Shown: positions 26,301 through 32,739 of the stretch, in pieces | Layout: each line of letters opens with the position of its first letter | How positions within the stretch are numbered: position 1 is the first letter of the stretch | Source: Brevibacterium aurantiacum | GTDB lineage: Bacteria; Actinomycetota; Actinomycetes; Actinomycetales; Brevibacteriaceae | Assembly (NCBI RefSeq): GCF_900169065.1 | Contig: NZ_FXZB01000007.1 | Coordinates: forward strand, 1 to 64,000 | Direction: 5' to 3' | Length of the DNA stretch: 64,000 bases | The notes under the pieces: model-generated | The model's database searches: none | Told to the model about the DNA's origin: nothing | The model's input: the letters and a program-made list of their open reading frames with translations, nothing else | Translations under genes and position numbers: made by a program

Positions 26301-26780
26301 ATCGGCTTCGCCATCACCGAGGACAGCCTCGCCGAGGAGATTGATGTTGAGCCGGTGCCCGTCGGCGGTCAACGTGGAGACGGCCTTGCCGAACTGCTTG
26401 TCGCGGGCATCGACGACCATGTGCCCGACCATCTGGCGCAGGCGGGTGCGAGCAGCGGGGACGACGACCTGCGGCGCGATCTTGGCCAATGCCGCACCGG
26501 CCTTGATCTGGGCACGGTCGAGTGCGGACATCGTCTCGGGAGCGAGTTTGCCGACCTCGGCCAGGGCATCGGCGGCGGCGTGCACGTCATCGGTGCGCAC
26601 GACCCGATCGACGAATCCGACGGTGAAGTCGAGTCCGTTGGGGTCCGAGAGCACCGCCGAGAGGCGTTCGGCAGCAGGGTTCTTCGCAGTGGTCTTGCTC
26701 GTTGCCACGCGCAGCCATTTGCGGACGGTGTCGATGGAGCGACTGGTGAGCTGATCGAGATCAGAATCTGTGTGCAACAA
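23346..26780 (-). CDS. putA: bifunctional proline dehydrogenase / 1-pyrroline-5-carboxylate dehydrogenase
   Basis: PutA oxidises proline to glutamate in two steps: FAD-linked proline dehydrogenase, then NAD-linked glutamate-semialdehyde dehydrogenase. The PRODH barrel occupies about residues 50-440 (VSVKVSSVASQIS, NLDMEEYRDLELTI, GIKVRLVKGANLAME, GVAGHNLFDIAFAH). The aldehyde dehydrogenase domain spans about 510-1010 (TPPWNFPIAIPTGG, ETSGKNALLI, catalytic Cys756 in GHAGQKCSAASL). I place the start at TTG 26780 because AAGGAA lies seven bases upstream and the resulting 1144 residues match actinobacterial PutA; the longer frame to 27053 overlaps the divergent gene. It lacks the N-terminal DNA-binding domain of the E. 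coli protein, so it is not expected to repress itself. A dedicated regulator is divergent. Confidence 0.93.
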   Translation of the reverse strand: MLHTDSDLDQLTSRSIDTVRKWLRVATSKTTAKNPAAERLSAVLSDPNGLDFTVGFVDRVVRTDDVHAAADALAEVGKLAPETMSALDRAQIKAGAALAKIAPQVVVPAARTRLRQMVGHMVVDARDKQFGKAVSTLTADGHRLNINLLGEAVLGDGEADHHLEETHRLLAREDVDYVSVKVSSVASQISMWAFDDTVDYVVERLRPLYQQAAKAPTGSKFVNLDMEEYRDLELTIAVFTRLLAEPEFKNLEAGIVIQGYQPDALGAVQRLSEFANERVADGGVGIKVRLVKGANLAMETVHAEIAGWPATTCDSKQSTDANYKRVLHWLFTPERMKGLRIGVAGHNLFDIAFAHHLSVDREVTNRVEFEMLQGMASEQAAAVTEDVGDLLLYVPAVHPKEFDVAISYLVRRLEENSSSENFMSGIFDLANGNDVFVREANRFEDSVRQLEDILATDGDSAPMPNRGQNRAAERDVPGTAPTEFFNEPDTDPSLPANQKWVKAIIAEATAPGYLDDRPKTPKVDSAAQLDEMIAGGRKAAKAWRELGAAGRGEILHRAAEIFAARRGEFIAVEAAEVGKMPSQSDPEISEAIDFIRYYALNAAELETLEGASFVPDEMVVVTPPWNFPIAIPTGGTVAALAAGSAVIHKPSNPTQHCSALIIDCLWQAGVPKDVLQLCTPSDRDLSRHLVAHPDVDRVILTGASETAALFKSFRPDLHVNAETSGKNALLITPAADRDLAVADLVYSAFGHAGQKCSAASLGIMVGSTYDSERYRRQLIDAASSMVVDWPANMSATMGPLTEDPADKLERALTSLEPGESWLLEPQQLDDTGRLWSPGIKDGVKPGSFFHLTEVFGPVLGLMHARDLDEAIEFQNDVDFGLTGGIHSLDPEEVRTWLDHVQVGNAYVNRGITGAIVRRQSFGGWKQSSVGLGSKAGGPNYLMLFGHYTDDPSTLPGATDASQNLELAKADDERWLAREFGAAKDHTGLQSEANIFRYRPRPVTLRVISTTTVFDLERSLHAAKSVGSTVQLSIAEDVASEVKIAATNAGVAARTESATVFADMVGEGRYDDSVGARIRVLGPQEPELLAATAPRPEVAVIDEPVTSSARVEMRYYVQEQAVSMTLHRFGNPSRDFHELAAELKA

Positions 26781-26938
26781 CTGCTCGTTCCTTTTCTGTT
26801 GGACGAACTCTGGGTGAGTCTGGCTGGGCTCTGTGCCGAGTGTTCCCGCGTCGTCGTTGACCTTTGACGGGATCGTTGAGATCAGTATGCGCCGGAGCAA
26901 ATGCGGAGTGAAGGGTTCGCGACTCATCGCAGACATTG

Positions 26939-26959
26939 TTGAGTCAGAAGTAATAGAAT
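26939..26959 (+). promoter_or_regulatory. repeat element and -10 box before the putA regulator gene
   Basis: TTGAGTCAGAAGTAAT (26939-26954) recurs with one mismatch, in inverted orientation, at 27824-27839 inside the regulator gene. It overlaps TAGAAT (26954-26959), a good -10 box that ends four bases before GTG 26963 and seven before ATG 26966. No ribosome-binding site precedes these starts, so the regulator message is probably leaderless. Confidence 0.5.
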
Positions 26960-26962
26960 AGA

Positions 26963-28546
26963 GTGATGTATTCCTCAGAGATGCGCCGTGCCGCTGTCGC
27001 CGGGACGGCCTCATCCTCCATCGCCGAGGTGGCTGCGCAGTTCGGCGTCTCACCGTCGAGTCTGCGTCGGTGGATGTTGCGATCCGATCTCGAGGATCGC
27101 CCGCGCAGCGGCCGCCCGCAGATCCAGAGCACGGCAGATCAGGTCGTCGAGGCCTTGGTGAGCACGGCAGGGGCGAGGATCTCGGGGAAGGACTATTCGA
27201 CCCGGGCGCTGGCCGAGGCCACCGGTCTGAGCCAGAGCATCGTATCTCGCGCGATGAGGGGAATGACGGTGCCGCGGGATCAGGTGCGCGGCGGCGACGA
27301 GATCACCGTTGTGGCAGGAGGATTCCCCCTGGTCATCATCGGCATTCGCGCTGCCGATCAGCGAGGCGGCGATGATAGCGCTGGCAGTGGTGGCGACGGG
27401 GGTGGAGGCTCGAGCGCAGTCTCAGCACGACGAGTTCAGCGCCGCATCGCCGGCATCGTGGCCGCCCTGCGTTCGGCCGGGGTTAAACACTGGCCGCAGC
27501 GCTTCGACAGTGAGCACCGCCAGACCGATGCCTCGGCGATGCTCGAGCTGCTTCAGGCTGGAGGTCAGCGGGAGTGCTTCCTCGTCTTTGATCCTCACAA
27601 GGAGACAAGCGGAGGGGTGGCTGAGAGTCCAGACACGGCAGAGAGCGCGGCCATCGCAGTCCATCGCGACTTCGCGGAATTCCTCGACGCCGCCAAATCT
27701 GCTCTTGCCACGTGCCGCGACGTACCCGGTTCCCTGCTCGACATGCTCGCCGCCCGAGTGCGCCACGGTTTCGAGGGGGTCATGTGGAAGGAGGCGAGCC
27801 ACAACGATGCTCAGAGAAGTTCCATTAGTTCTGACTCAATGGAGATCTCTTCGTGGTTGCCGAAGGAGACGCGATCCATCACCGAGCACCTGGCGATCGC
27901 CCTGCGTGAGGAGATCATCGACTCCGGATACGAGCCTGGAGACCGAATCAATCCGCGTCTCCTGTCACGACGGATGCAGGTGCCTCGGTCGTCGGTGGAT
28001 GCCGCACTGCGGCGCATGGTCGATGACAAACTCCTCGACGGTTCCCGTGGCGGAACGCGGATTCCGCTGATCACCACCCTCGACGTCCTCGACCTCTACG
28101 CCGGACGCATGGCAGTGGGCGAGGTGCTCCTGCGGTCCCTGGCACTGCGGCCCAAGCGCTACTTCGTGCCCGTGCAGCTGGCGCTGCGGCAGGTGGAGGC
28201 ATCGGCGGCCACGAAGAGCGGAATCGACGTCGAAGACGCGGACCTCCACTTCCAGCAGGAACTGGCCCGAGCCTCCGGACTGCGGCAGAGCACCCGCGCC
28301 TTCGAAGCCCTGACTCTGCGTCTGCGCCTGTTCATCTCGGTCCTGCAGCTCGACTACTCACCAGCCAGCGATCGTATTCTCATCGATGACCGTGCGATCT
28401 TCAAGGCGCTGTCGCTGGGGGACGCCGACACCGCTGTGAGCGCCTGGCGGGGCAAAGTCGACAACGCGGTCAGGCACATGGCCGGACTCTTTGCTCGCCG
28501 CCGGTTCGACCAGGACCTCTGGGCACAGCTGACACGGAGCGGATGA
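26963..28546 (+). CDS. two-part regulator: homeodomain-like HTH region fused to GntR/FCD regulator
   Basis: This 527-residue open frame joins two regulator-like parts. Residues about 1-95 carry a homeodomain-like HTH (SIAEVAAQFGVSPSSLRRWM) followed by a second HTH-like segment (STRALAEATGLSQSIVSRAM). A Gly-rich linker near 140-155 leads to a region without clear homology (about 160-290). Residues from about 293 form a complete GntR winged helix plus FCD ligand domain (HLAIALREEIIDSGY, RLLSRRMQVPRSSVDAALRRM). ATG 27839, in frame, would give a 235-residue stand-alone GntR protein, and an inverted copy of the promoter element ends exactly there. The gene diverges from putA, so it likely controls proline catabolism. 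Whether it acts as one chain or two is open. Confidence 0.8.
   Translation: MMYSSEMRRAAVAGTASSSIAEVAAQFGVSPSSLRRWMLRSDLEDRPRSGRPQIQSTADQVVEALVSTAGARISGKDYSTRALAEATGLSQSIVSRAMRGMTVPRDQVRGGDEITVVAGGFPLVIIGIRAADQRGGDDSAGSGGDGGGGSSAVSARRVQRRIAGIVAALRSAGVKHWPQRFDSEHRQTDASAMLELLQAGGQRECFLVFDPHKETSGGVAESPDTAESAAIAVHRDFAEFLDAAKSALATCRDVPGSLLDMLAARVRHGFEGVMWKEASHNDAQRSSISSDSMEISSWLPKETRSITEHLAIALREEIIDSGYEPGDRINPRLLSRRMQVPRSSVDAALRRMVDDKLLDGSRGGTRIPLITTLDVLDLYAGRMAVGEVLLRSLALRPKRYFVPVQLALRQVEASAATKSGIDVEDADLHFQQELARASGLRQSTRAFEALTLRLRLFISVLQLDYSPASDRILIDDRAIFKALSLGDADTAVSAWRGKVDNAVRHMAGLFARRRFDQDLWAQLTRSG
27824..27839 (-). repeat. inverted internal copy of the putA-regulator promoter element
   Basis: ATTAGTTCTGACTCAA reads TTGAGTCAGAACTAAT on the minus strand and matches the element at 26939-26954 in 15 of 16 positions. 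It lies inside the regulator frame and ends on the first base of an in-frame ATG (27839) that could start the GntR/FCD part alone. Confidence 0.5.
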
Positions 28547-28550
28547 ACAC

Positions 28551-28576
28551 ACCCGCCGGACAACCTCGGCGAGGGT
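28551..28576. terminator. terminator-like hairpin after the putA regulator gene
   Basis: ACCCGCCG pairs with CGGCGAGGGT, with a two-base bulge and an eight-base loop. It begins four bases after the regulator stop. No T-run follows. Confidence 0.35.
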
Positions 28577-28582
28577 GACTGG

Positions 28583-28588
28583 TATAAA
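28583..28588 (+). promoter_or_regulatory. -10 box of the uridine kinase gene
   Basis: TATAAA lies 53 bases before GTG 28641. I find no convincing -35 box at the right distance. The leader contains GAAAGGGA near 28623-28630 as the ribosome-binding site. Confidence 0.35.
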
Positions 28589-28640
28589 TTTGGGGAAAGT
28601 CAGTGCTGGAGTTCGCAGAGTCGAAAGGGATAGTTGAACC

Positions 28641-29252
28641 GTGGAGACCTTGATTGTAGGCGTAGCCGGGGGCACCGGCAGCGGAAAGACGACCCTGACG
28701 CAGGCGCTGCTGGACAAGTGCGCGGGCCCGCCATCAGTACTGTTCCACGACAACTACTATCGGCGCCGGGACGAGCTGACCTACGAGGAGCGGGAGAAGG
28801 TCAACTACGACGACCTCGATGCCTTCGACAACGACCTCTTCGTCGAACACCTGCGCGCTCTGCGGTCTTCGCAGTCGGTGGAGAGTCCCGTCTACGACTT
28901 CTCGATCCACAACCGCAGCGATCGCACGACCCTCGTCGAGCCTTCACCGGTGATCATCGTCGAGGGTATCCTCATCTTCGCAGAACCCAGGATCTGCGAG
29001 CTGCTCGACATCAAGCTCTTCGTCGACACGGACGCCGACGTTCGTCTGCTGCGACGGATCAAGCGTGACGTGGTCGAGCGGGGACGCACGCTGCAGTCGG
29101 TCGAGGACCAGTACATCGGCACCGTCAAGCCGATGCATGAACTCTATGTCGAGCCCTCGAAGCGCAACGCAGACATCATCATCCCTGATGGCGGGCACAA
29201 TATCGTGGCCATGGACATGGTCCTCAACCGGATTCAGAGGGACGTCGGCTAG
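28641..29252 (+). CDS. udk: uridine kinase
   Basis: This 203-residue P-loop kinase phosphorylates uridine or cytidine in pyrimidine salvage. The Walker A motif is GVAGGTGSGKTT near 7-18. The uridine kinase signature follows: FHDNYYRRRDELTYEER, NYDDLDAFDNDLFVEHL, PVYDFSIHNRSDRT and VIIVEGILIFAEPRI, with the lid arginines in RLLRRIKRDVVERGR. Length and motif order fit Udk rather than phosphoribulokinase. The GTG start has GAAAGGGA about ten bases upstream. It stands alone, with a TATAAA box in front; upp, another pyrimidine salvage gene, lies far away at 51481. Confidence 0.92.
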   Translation: METLIVGVAGGTGSGKTTLTQALLDKCAGPPSVLFHDNYYRRRDELTYEEREKVNYDDLDAFDNDLFVEHLRALRSSQSVESPVYDFSIHNRSDRTTLVEPSPVIIVEGILIFAEPRICELLDIKLFVDTDADVRLLRRIKRDVVERGRTLQSVEDQYIGTVKPMHELYVEPSKRNADIIIPDGGHNIVAMDMVLNRIQRDVG

Positions 29253-29305
29253 TATCCCGCGTGGTCGGGAAATCTCGTGTCAGTGGCGACTCGTAGTGTG
29301 TTGGT

Positions 29306-31027
29306 ATGGACGCGATACCCGTTCCGGAGGCTCCACCGGCGGATCATGATCTCATCGCCGAGATCGACCGCTTCGCTTCCATGCTGCGCGGCACCGCTAC
29401 TGCGGTGACCGAGTCCGCTGCGCTCGCTCGCATCGGCGCCCTCGAGTCCCTTAAGGCAACGATCGCCTCCGTGCAGTCGACCGAGGCTGTGGCCTTCGAG
29501 GCGGCGCGCCGGCGTCGCGATGCGCTCAACCAGGTCCCGGACCGCGACTGCGGCACTCACGCCGCCGAGGAGATCGCCTTGGCGAAGAAAGTCTCACCGG
29601 GAACCGGCCGGAAGTTCCTCTCCACTTCGCGAGCAATCGTCGGCGAACTGCCCAACACCTTCAAGGCTCTGTCCTCGGGAGACATCTCCGAAGACAAAGC
29701 CCGCATCATGGTCGACGAGACCGCATGCCTGCCGACCGCCGACCGCCGCAAGGTCGACTCTCGAATGAAATCGAGCCTGGAGCCGTCCGGTCTGCGGAGT
29801 CTGCGGACCGAAGCGCGAGCCCTGGCAGAAGAGATGAACGACGAAGCAGCTGCCGAACGAGTGAAGAAGGCAACGGCCAATCGGCGTGTGACGATGACCC
29901 CGCTCGAGGACGGGATGGGACGTGTGTCTGCGATTCTGCCCATCCAGCAGGCAGTCGCAGTCTACGAAGGACTGCGAGAGAAAGCAGATTCAGCGCTGGC
30001 AGCCGGGACGGCGAAGGGGCGCAGGCACAATCAGCTCATGGCAGACACCCTTGTCGAGCGACTCACCGGACAGGCCGGCGCCGAGGCGGTTCCGACCGAA
30101 GTCCACCTGGTCATCGAGGCGGAATCCCTGTTCTCCGACGGCATGGTCCCCGCATGGCTGCCAGGATTCGGCCCCCTGCCTGCCAAGACGGCCCGCAGCT
30201 TCATCGCCGCAAATGAGGCGGAGATCTTCATCCGCCGCATGTTCACCCAGGTCACCGACGGTCAGCTGGTGGGCATGGAATCACGCTCCCGGACCTTTAC
30301 CGGACGGCTCAGGCAGATGGTCGTCTATCGTGATGACGTGTGCCGGACGCCGTGGTGCGATGCCAGGATCAAGCACGCCGACCACGCCGAGGGATACGCA
30401 TCCGGGGGAGCGACCTCGTGGGAGAACAGCTCGGGACTGTGCGCAGCCTGCAACTATGCCAAGGAACATCCGGGGTGGAAGCACGAGGCCACGGCCCAAG
30501 GCCTGAAGGTCACCACGCCGAGCGGCCTCGACTACGAAACGGCGACACCTCCGTTCGTCAGACGAATGAAATACCCACGACCCGGTACTGCACCACCGGA
30601 TGCGAACGCCGCCGACGATTGGCGGCTGCAACTTGCTGGGTTGCTCGAACCGCAGAGAGACCCACCTGAGGCTGATTCTGATTCCGATTCGGAATCGGGC
30701 GACGTCGACGGCCGTGAGATAGAGCTGCCGTACCTTCCGATCTCGGCATCGGATGCCAGGAAGTTCGTGGACGCGAAGCCGGAAGAAGATCCTGTAGCGG
30801 AGCCGGCGGCCGAGCCCGAGTCGGCGCCTGCAGGGGAGAGCCTCGAGTGCGAGATCGCCGAGGTGGTCGACCCTCTGCTCATTCCGCCGACGGTAAGTCT
30901 TCGCTACCGTCCCCGGTCCCGTAGACCTGGCCGATCTCTGTCCTCCGGCCGACGGCGTGTGCCAGCGGCTTCGACGGGCAGCGCAGTCGAGGAAGGTCTG
31001 CGCGAGGGAATGCTCGACGCCGGGTGA
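29306..31027 (+). CDS. DUF222 and HNH endonuclease domain protein
   Basis: The 573-residue protein has the actinobacterial DUF222 region over about 20-320, mostly helical, followed by an HNH nuclease motif at about 346-395 (CRTPWCDARIKHADH then NSSGLCAACNYAKEHPGW), with paired cysteines to hold zinc. The C-terminal part is acidic and disordered (DSDSDSESGDVDG). Such genes occur in many copies in actinobacterial genomes, similar to the 13E12 repeat family of Mycobacterium; their role is unknown and an origin from mobile elements is suspected. No repeat or intron borders are visible here, so it appears to be a resident gene. Confidence 0.85.
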   Translation: MDAIPVPEAPPADHDLIAEIDRFASMLRGTATAVTESAALARIGALESLKATIASVQSTEAVAFEAARRRRDALNQVPDRDCGTHAAEEIALAKKVSPGTGRKFLSTSRAIVGELPNTFKALSSGDISEDKARIMVDETACLPTADRRKVDSRMKSSLEPSGLRSLRTEARALAEEMNDEAAAERVKKATANRRVTMTPLEDGMGRVSAILPIQQAVAVYEGLREKADSALAAGTAKGRRHNQLMADTLVERLTGQAGAEAVPTEVHLVIEAESLFSDGMVPAWLPGFGPLPAKTARSFIAANEAEIFIRRMFTQVTDGQLVGMESRSRTFTGRLRQMVVYRDDVCRTPWCDARIKHADHAEGYASGGATSWENSSGLCAACNYAKEHPGWKHEATAQGLKVTTPSGLDYETATPPFVRRMKYPRPGTAPPDANAADDWRLQLAGLLEPQRDPPEADSDSDSESGDVDGREIELPYLPISASDARKFVDAKPEEDPVAEPAAEPESAPAGESLECEIAEVVDPLLIPPTVSLRYRPRSRRPGRSLSSGRRRVPAASTGSAVEEGLREGMLDAG

Positions 31028-31089
31028 CGTGCTGAGACTGCAACAAATCCGACACGGCTGACACCACGATCTGCCTCAAGATTCTGAGT

Positions 31090-31608
31090 ATGAACGTTGA
31101 CGATGACAGCTCTCATGGACCTTCCGACCGAACAAGGCACCTGCGCCGGATCGCGAGTCTCCTGCCGCTGGCCACTGTCGCCGCGTGGGTGATCACGATC
31201 TTCGTGCCCATCCTCGACAGCGGCAACAATGACGGGCCGAGGATCAGGATCACGTCGCTGGGGGAGGACCCGTTCGAACCGGCGACCGCTGTTCCAGGAT
31301 TCTTCGCAGTCTGGCTGTTAGTGGTCGTCTTCTCGATCCTGCCTCTGCTCTTCGGGATCTCGCGCTGGTGGTCCGGTGCGGCGATGGTCATCGCCGCACT
31401 CCTCATCATCATTCTCGTCTTCGCCGCGCTCAACCCGCCGTCTCTGTTGTGGGACGGTCAGACTCCTGATGGGATGCCGACAGGTGGCATGGAAGTCGCA
31501 CTTCCCGACTTCGGCTTCTTCATAAGTTTGGTGGGAGCTTTAGCGCTTGGCGCAGCGGGGAGCGCCGGATGGTCTGCTGACAGATCTCGTCCGAGGCGAC
31601 AGCCGTGA
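31090..31608 (+). CDS. four-helix membrane protein, one copy of a repeated module
   Basis: The 172-residue protein has four predicted membrane helices. The extracytoplasmic loops carry FVPILDSGNNDGP, RITSLGEDPF and PPSLLWDGQTPDGMPTGGMEVALPDFGF. The same module occurs twice in the next protein, so three tandem copies are encoded here. I do not recognise a family. The stop overlaps the next start (GTGA), so the two proteins are made together and probably associate. An acidic, basic-rich N-terminal segment of 20 residues would be cytoplasmic. Confidence 0.7.
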   Translation: MNVDDDSSHGPSDRTRHLRRIASLLPLATVAAWVITIFVPILDSGNNDGPRIRITSLGEDPFEPATAVPGFFAVWLLVVVFSILPLLFGISRWWSGAAMVIAALLIIILVFAALNPPSLLWDGQTPDGMPTGGMEVALPDFGFFISLVGALALGAAGSAGWSADRSRPRRQP

Positions 31609-32657
31609 GTGCGCGCAAGACTGCAAAGAGTCGCCCACGCCAACGACCAGATGGGCGGAAGGCCCGAATCGTTGCGAGGCTGTTGCCGATTCTGGCGTTG
31701 TGCGCGTGGGTGGTCACGCTTTGGGTACCGGTCCTCGACAGCTCGCTCAACAGTCTGCACACCAAAGAGTCCACGAGGATCGTCGTCACCTCGTTGGGTG
31801 ATGTTCCCCGCGACCTCAGCGACCTCGATCCCAAATTCGTCATCATCTGGAGCTGCCTGCTCGCCTGTGTGATCTCGGCATGGCTCGTCGACCGTCTGCG
31901 GATCTGGGCGTGGGCCACGGTCTGTCTCGGCGTCGCAGTCCTGGCCTTGCTGATCAACTTGATGGCCGAGCCTCCGACGCTGATGTGGGATGGCCAGGAC
32001 AGCAGCGGACGGTGGATCGGCGGGATGGAAGTCGCTTCTCCTGTCTGGGGAGCCGCATTATGGGCGGTCGGGGGCTTGGCCCTGATCGCCGCGGGGATCT
32101 GCGGCCTCATCGGAGAACGTCAGCGGTCGTCTGAACGTATCCGCCAAGACGCCCGCAGCCGGCTCGTCGCTCGCCAGCACCGAACTCTGGCCGACGGCGC
32201 TGCGCGGCTGCTGCCGCTGATGAGTTTGGCTTCGTGGATCGTGATGATCTGGGTGCCCATCATGGACAACCAGGCGACGGATGAAGAGGGTGTCACACTC
32301 ACATCCTTGGGACTCAACACAACCGGCCTGGTCGATATGAGCCCCGGTGTCCTGTTTGCGTGGACTTTTGTCATCCTCAGCGCGGCAGTCGGGCTGAGCA
32401 TGGATCCACCAACGTGGTGGTCAGCAATCGTCGTAGCGTTCGGCGTGAGCCTGTACTTTATGCTGTACGGAATCCTGGCGTATCCGCCGACCGTCCGGTG
32501 GAGAGGCGAAACGGCGTCCGGAGAATCGATCAGCGCCAACATCGTCGGCTTCCCGGCGGCGGGAGTGAGCTTTTGGGCGTTGGGGAGCATCACACTGATC
32601 GTCGCCGGCATCAGTGGACTCATCGCCCAACGACAACGCCGACGTCTCTTCAGGTGA
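31605..32657 (+). CDS. eight-helix membrane protein with two repeated modules
   Basis: The 350-residue protein contains two copies of the four-helix module of the preceding gene, at about 22-170 and 195-345. Each copy has the pattern LLP(I/L)...W(V/I)..WVP(V/I)(L/M)D, then TSLG, an outer W-rich helix, then PPT with a Trp (PPTLMWDGQDSSGRWIGGMEVA; PPTVRWRGETASGES), and a last helix ending in GLI. A basic cytoplasmic linker joins them. The function is unknown. The second copy has diverged most and lost the GGMEVA end. It begins with GTG in a four-base overlap with the preceding gene. Confidence 0.7.
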   Translation: MSARKTAKSRPRQRPDGRKARIVARLLPILALCAWVVTLWVPVLDSSLNSLHTKESTRIVVTSLGDVPRDLSDLDPKFVIIWSCLLACVISAWLVDRLRIWAWATVCLGVAVLALLINLMAEPPTLMWDGQDSSGRWIGGMEVASPVWGAALWAVGGLALIAAGICGLIGERQRSSERIRQDARSRLVARQHRTLADGAARLLPLMSLASWIVMIWVPIMDNQATDEEGVTLTSLGLNTTGLVDMSPGVLFAWTFVILSAAVGLSMDPPTWWSAIVVAFGVSLYFMLYGILAYPPTVRWRGETASGESISANIVGFPAAGVSFWALGSITLIVAGISGLIAQRQRRRLFR

Positions 32658-32682
32658 GGCATTCACACACTGCTGAGACGTC
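32641..32682. terminator. terminator-like hairpin after the membrane-module operon
   Basis: GACGTCTC (32641-32648) pairs with GAGACGTC (32675-32682), and inside it CAGGTGA can pair with TCAC-ACA-CTG around GGCAT. The stem starts in the last codons of the eight-helix protein and spans its stop. A second small inverted repeat follows at 32698-32739. No T-run is present. Confidence 0.5.
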
Positions 32683-32697
32683 GGCGTCAACGGAACC

Positions 32698-32739
32698 GAC
32701 TCGTCACTAGAACAGACCAGTGACTAGAACCTACGAGTC
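32698..32739. terminator. nested inverted repeats at the end of the hydroxylase gene
   Basis: GACTC (32698-32702) pairs with GAGTC (32735-32739) and inside it GTCACT (32703-32708) pairs with AGTGAC (32719-32724). The sequence also holds two near-identical copies of a CACTAGAAC-type word. It overlaps the stop of the minus-strand hydroxylase and may terminate that transcript. Confidence 0.4.

Noticed and set aside
24528-26867. 779-codon open frame on the plus strand opposite putA
   Set aside because: It is the antisense shadow of a conserved, motif-rich enzyme; high GC gives long complementary frames. The plus-strand translation has no domain.
26781-27053. N-terminal extension of putA
   Set aside because: It has no similarity to PutA, overlaps the divergent regulator start, and a better ribosome-binding site stands before TTG 26780.
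29306-31027. HNH protein as a mobile intron or homing endonuclease
   Set aside because: No flanking repeats, no interrupted host gene and normal codon use; DUF222/HNH genes are resident in many actinobacteria.
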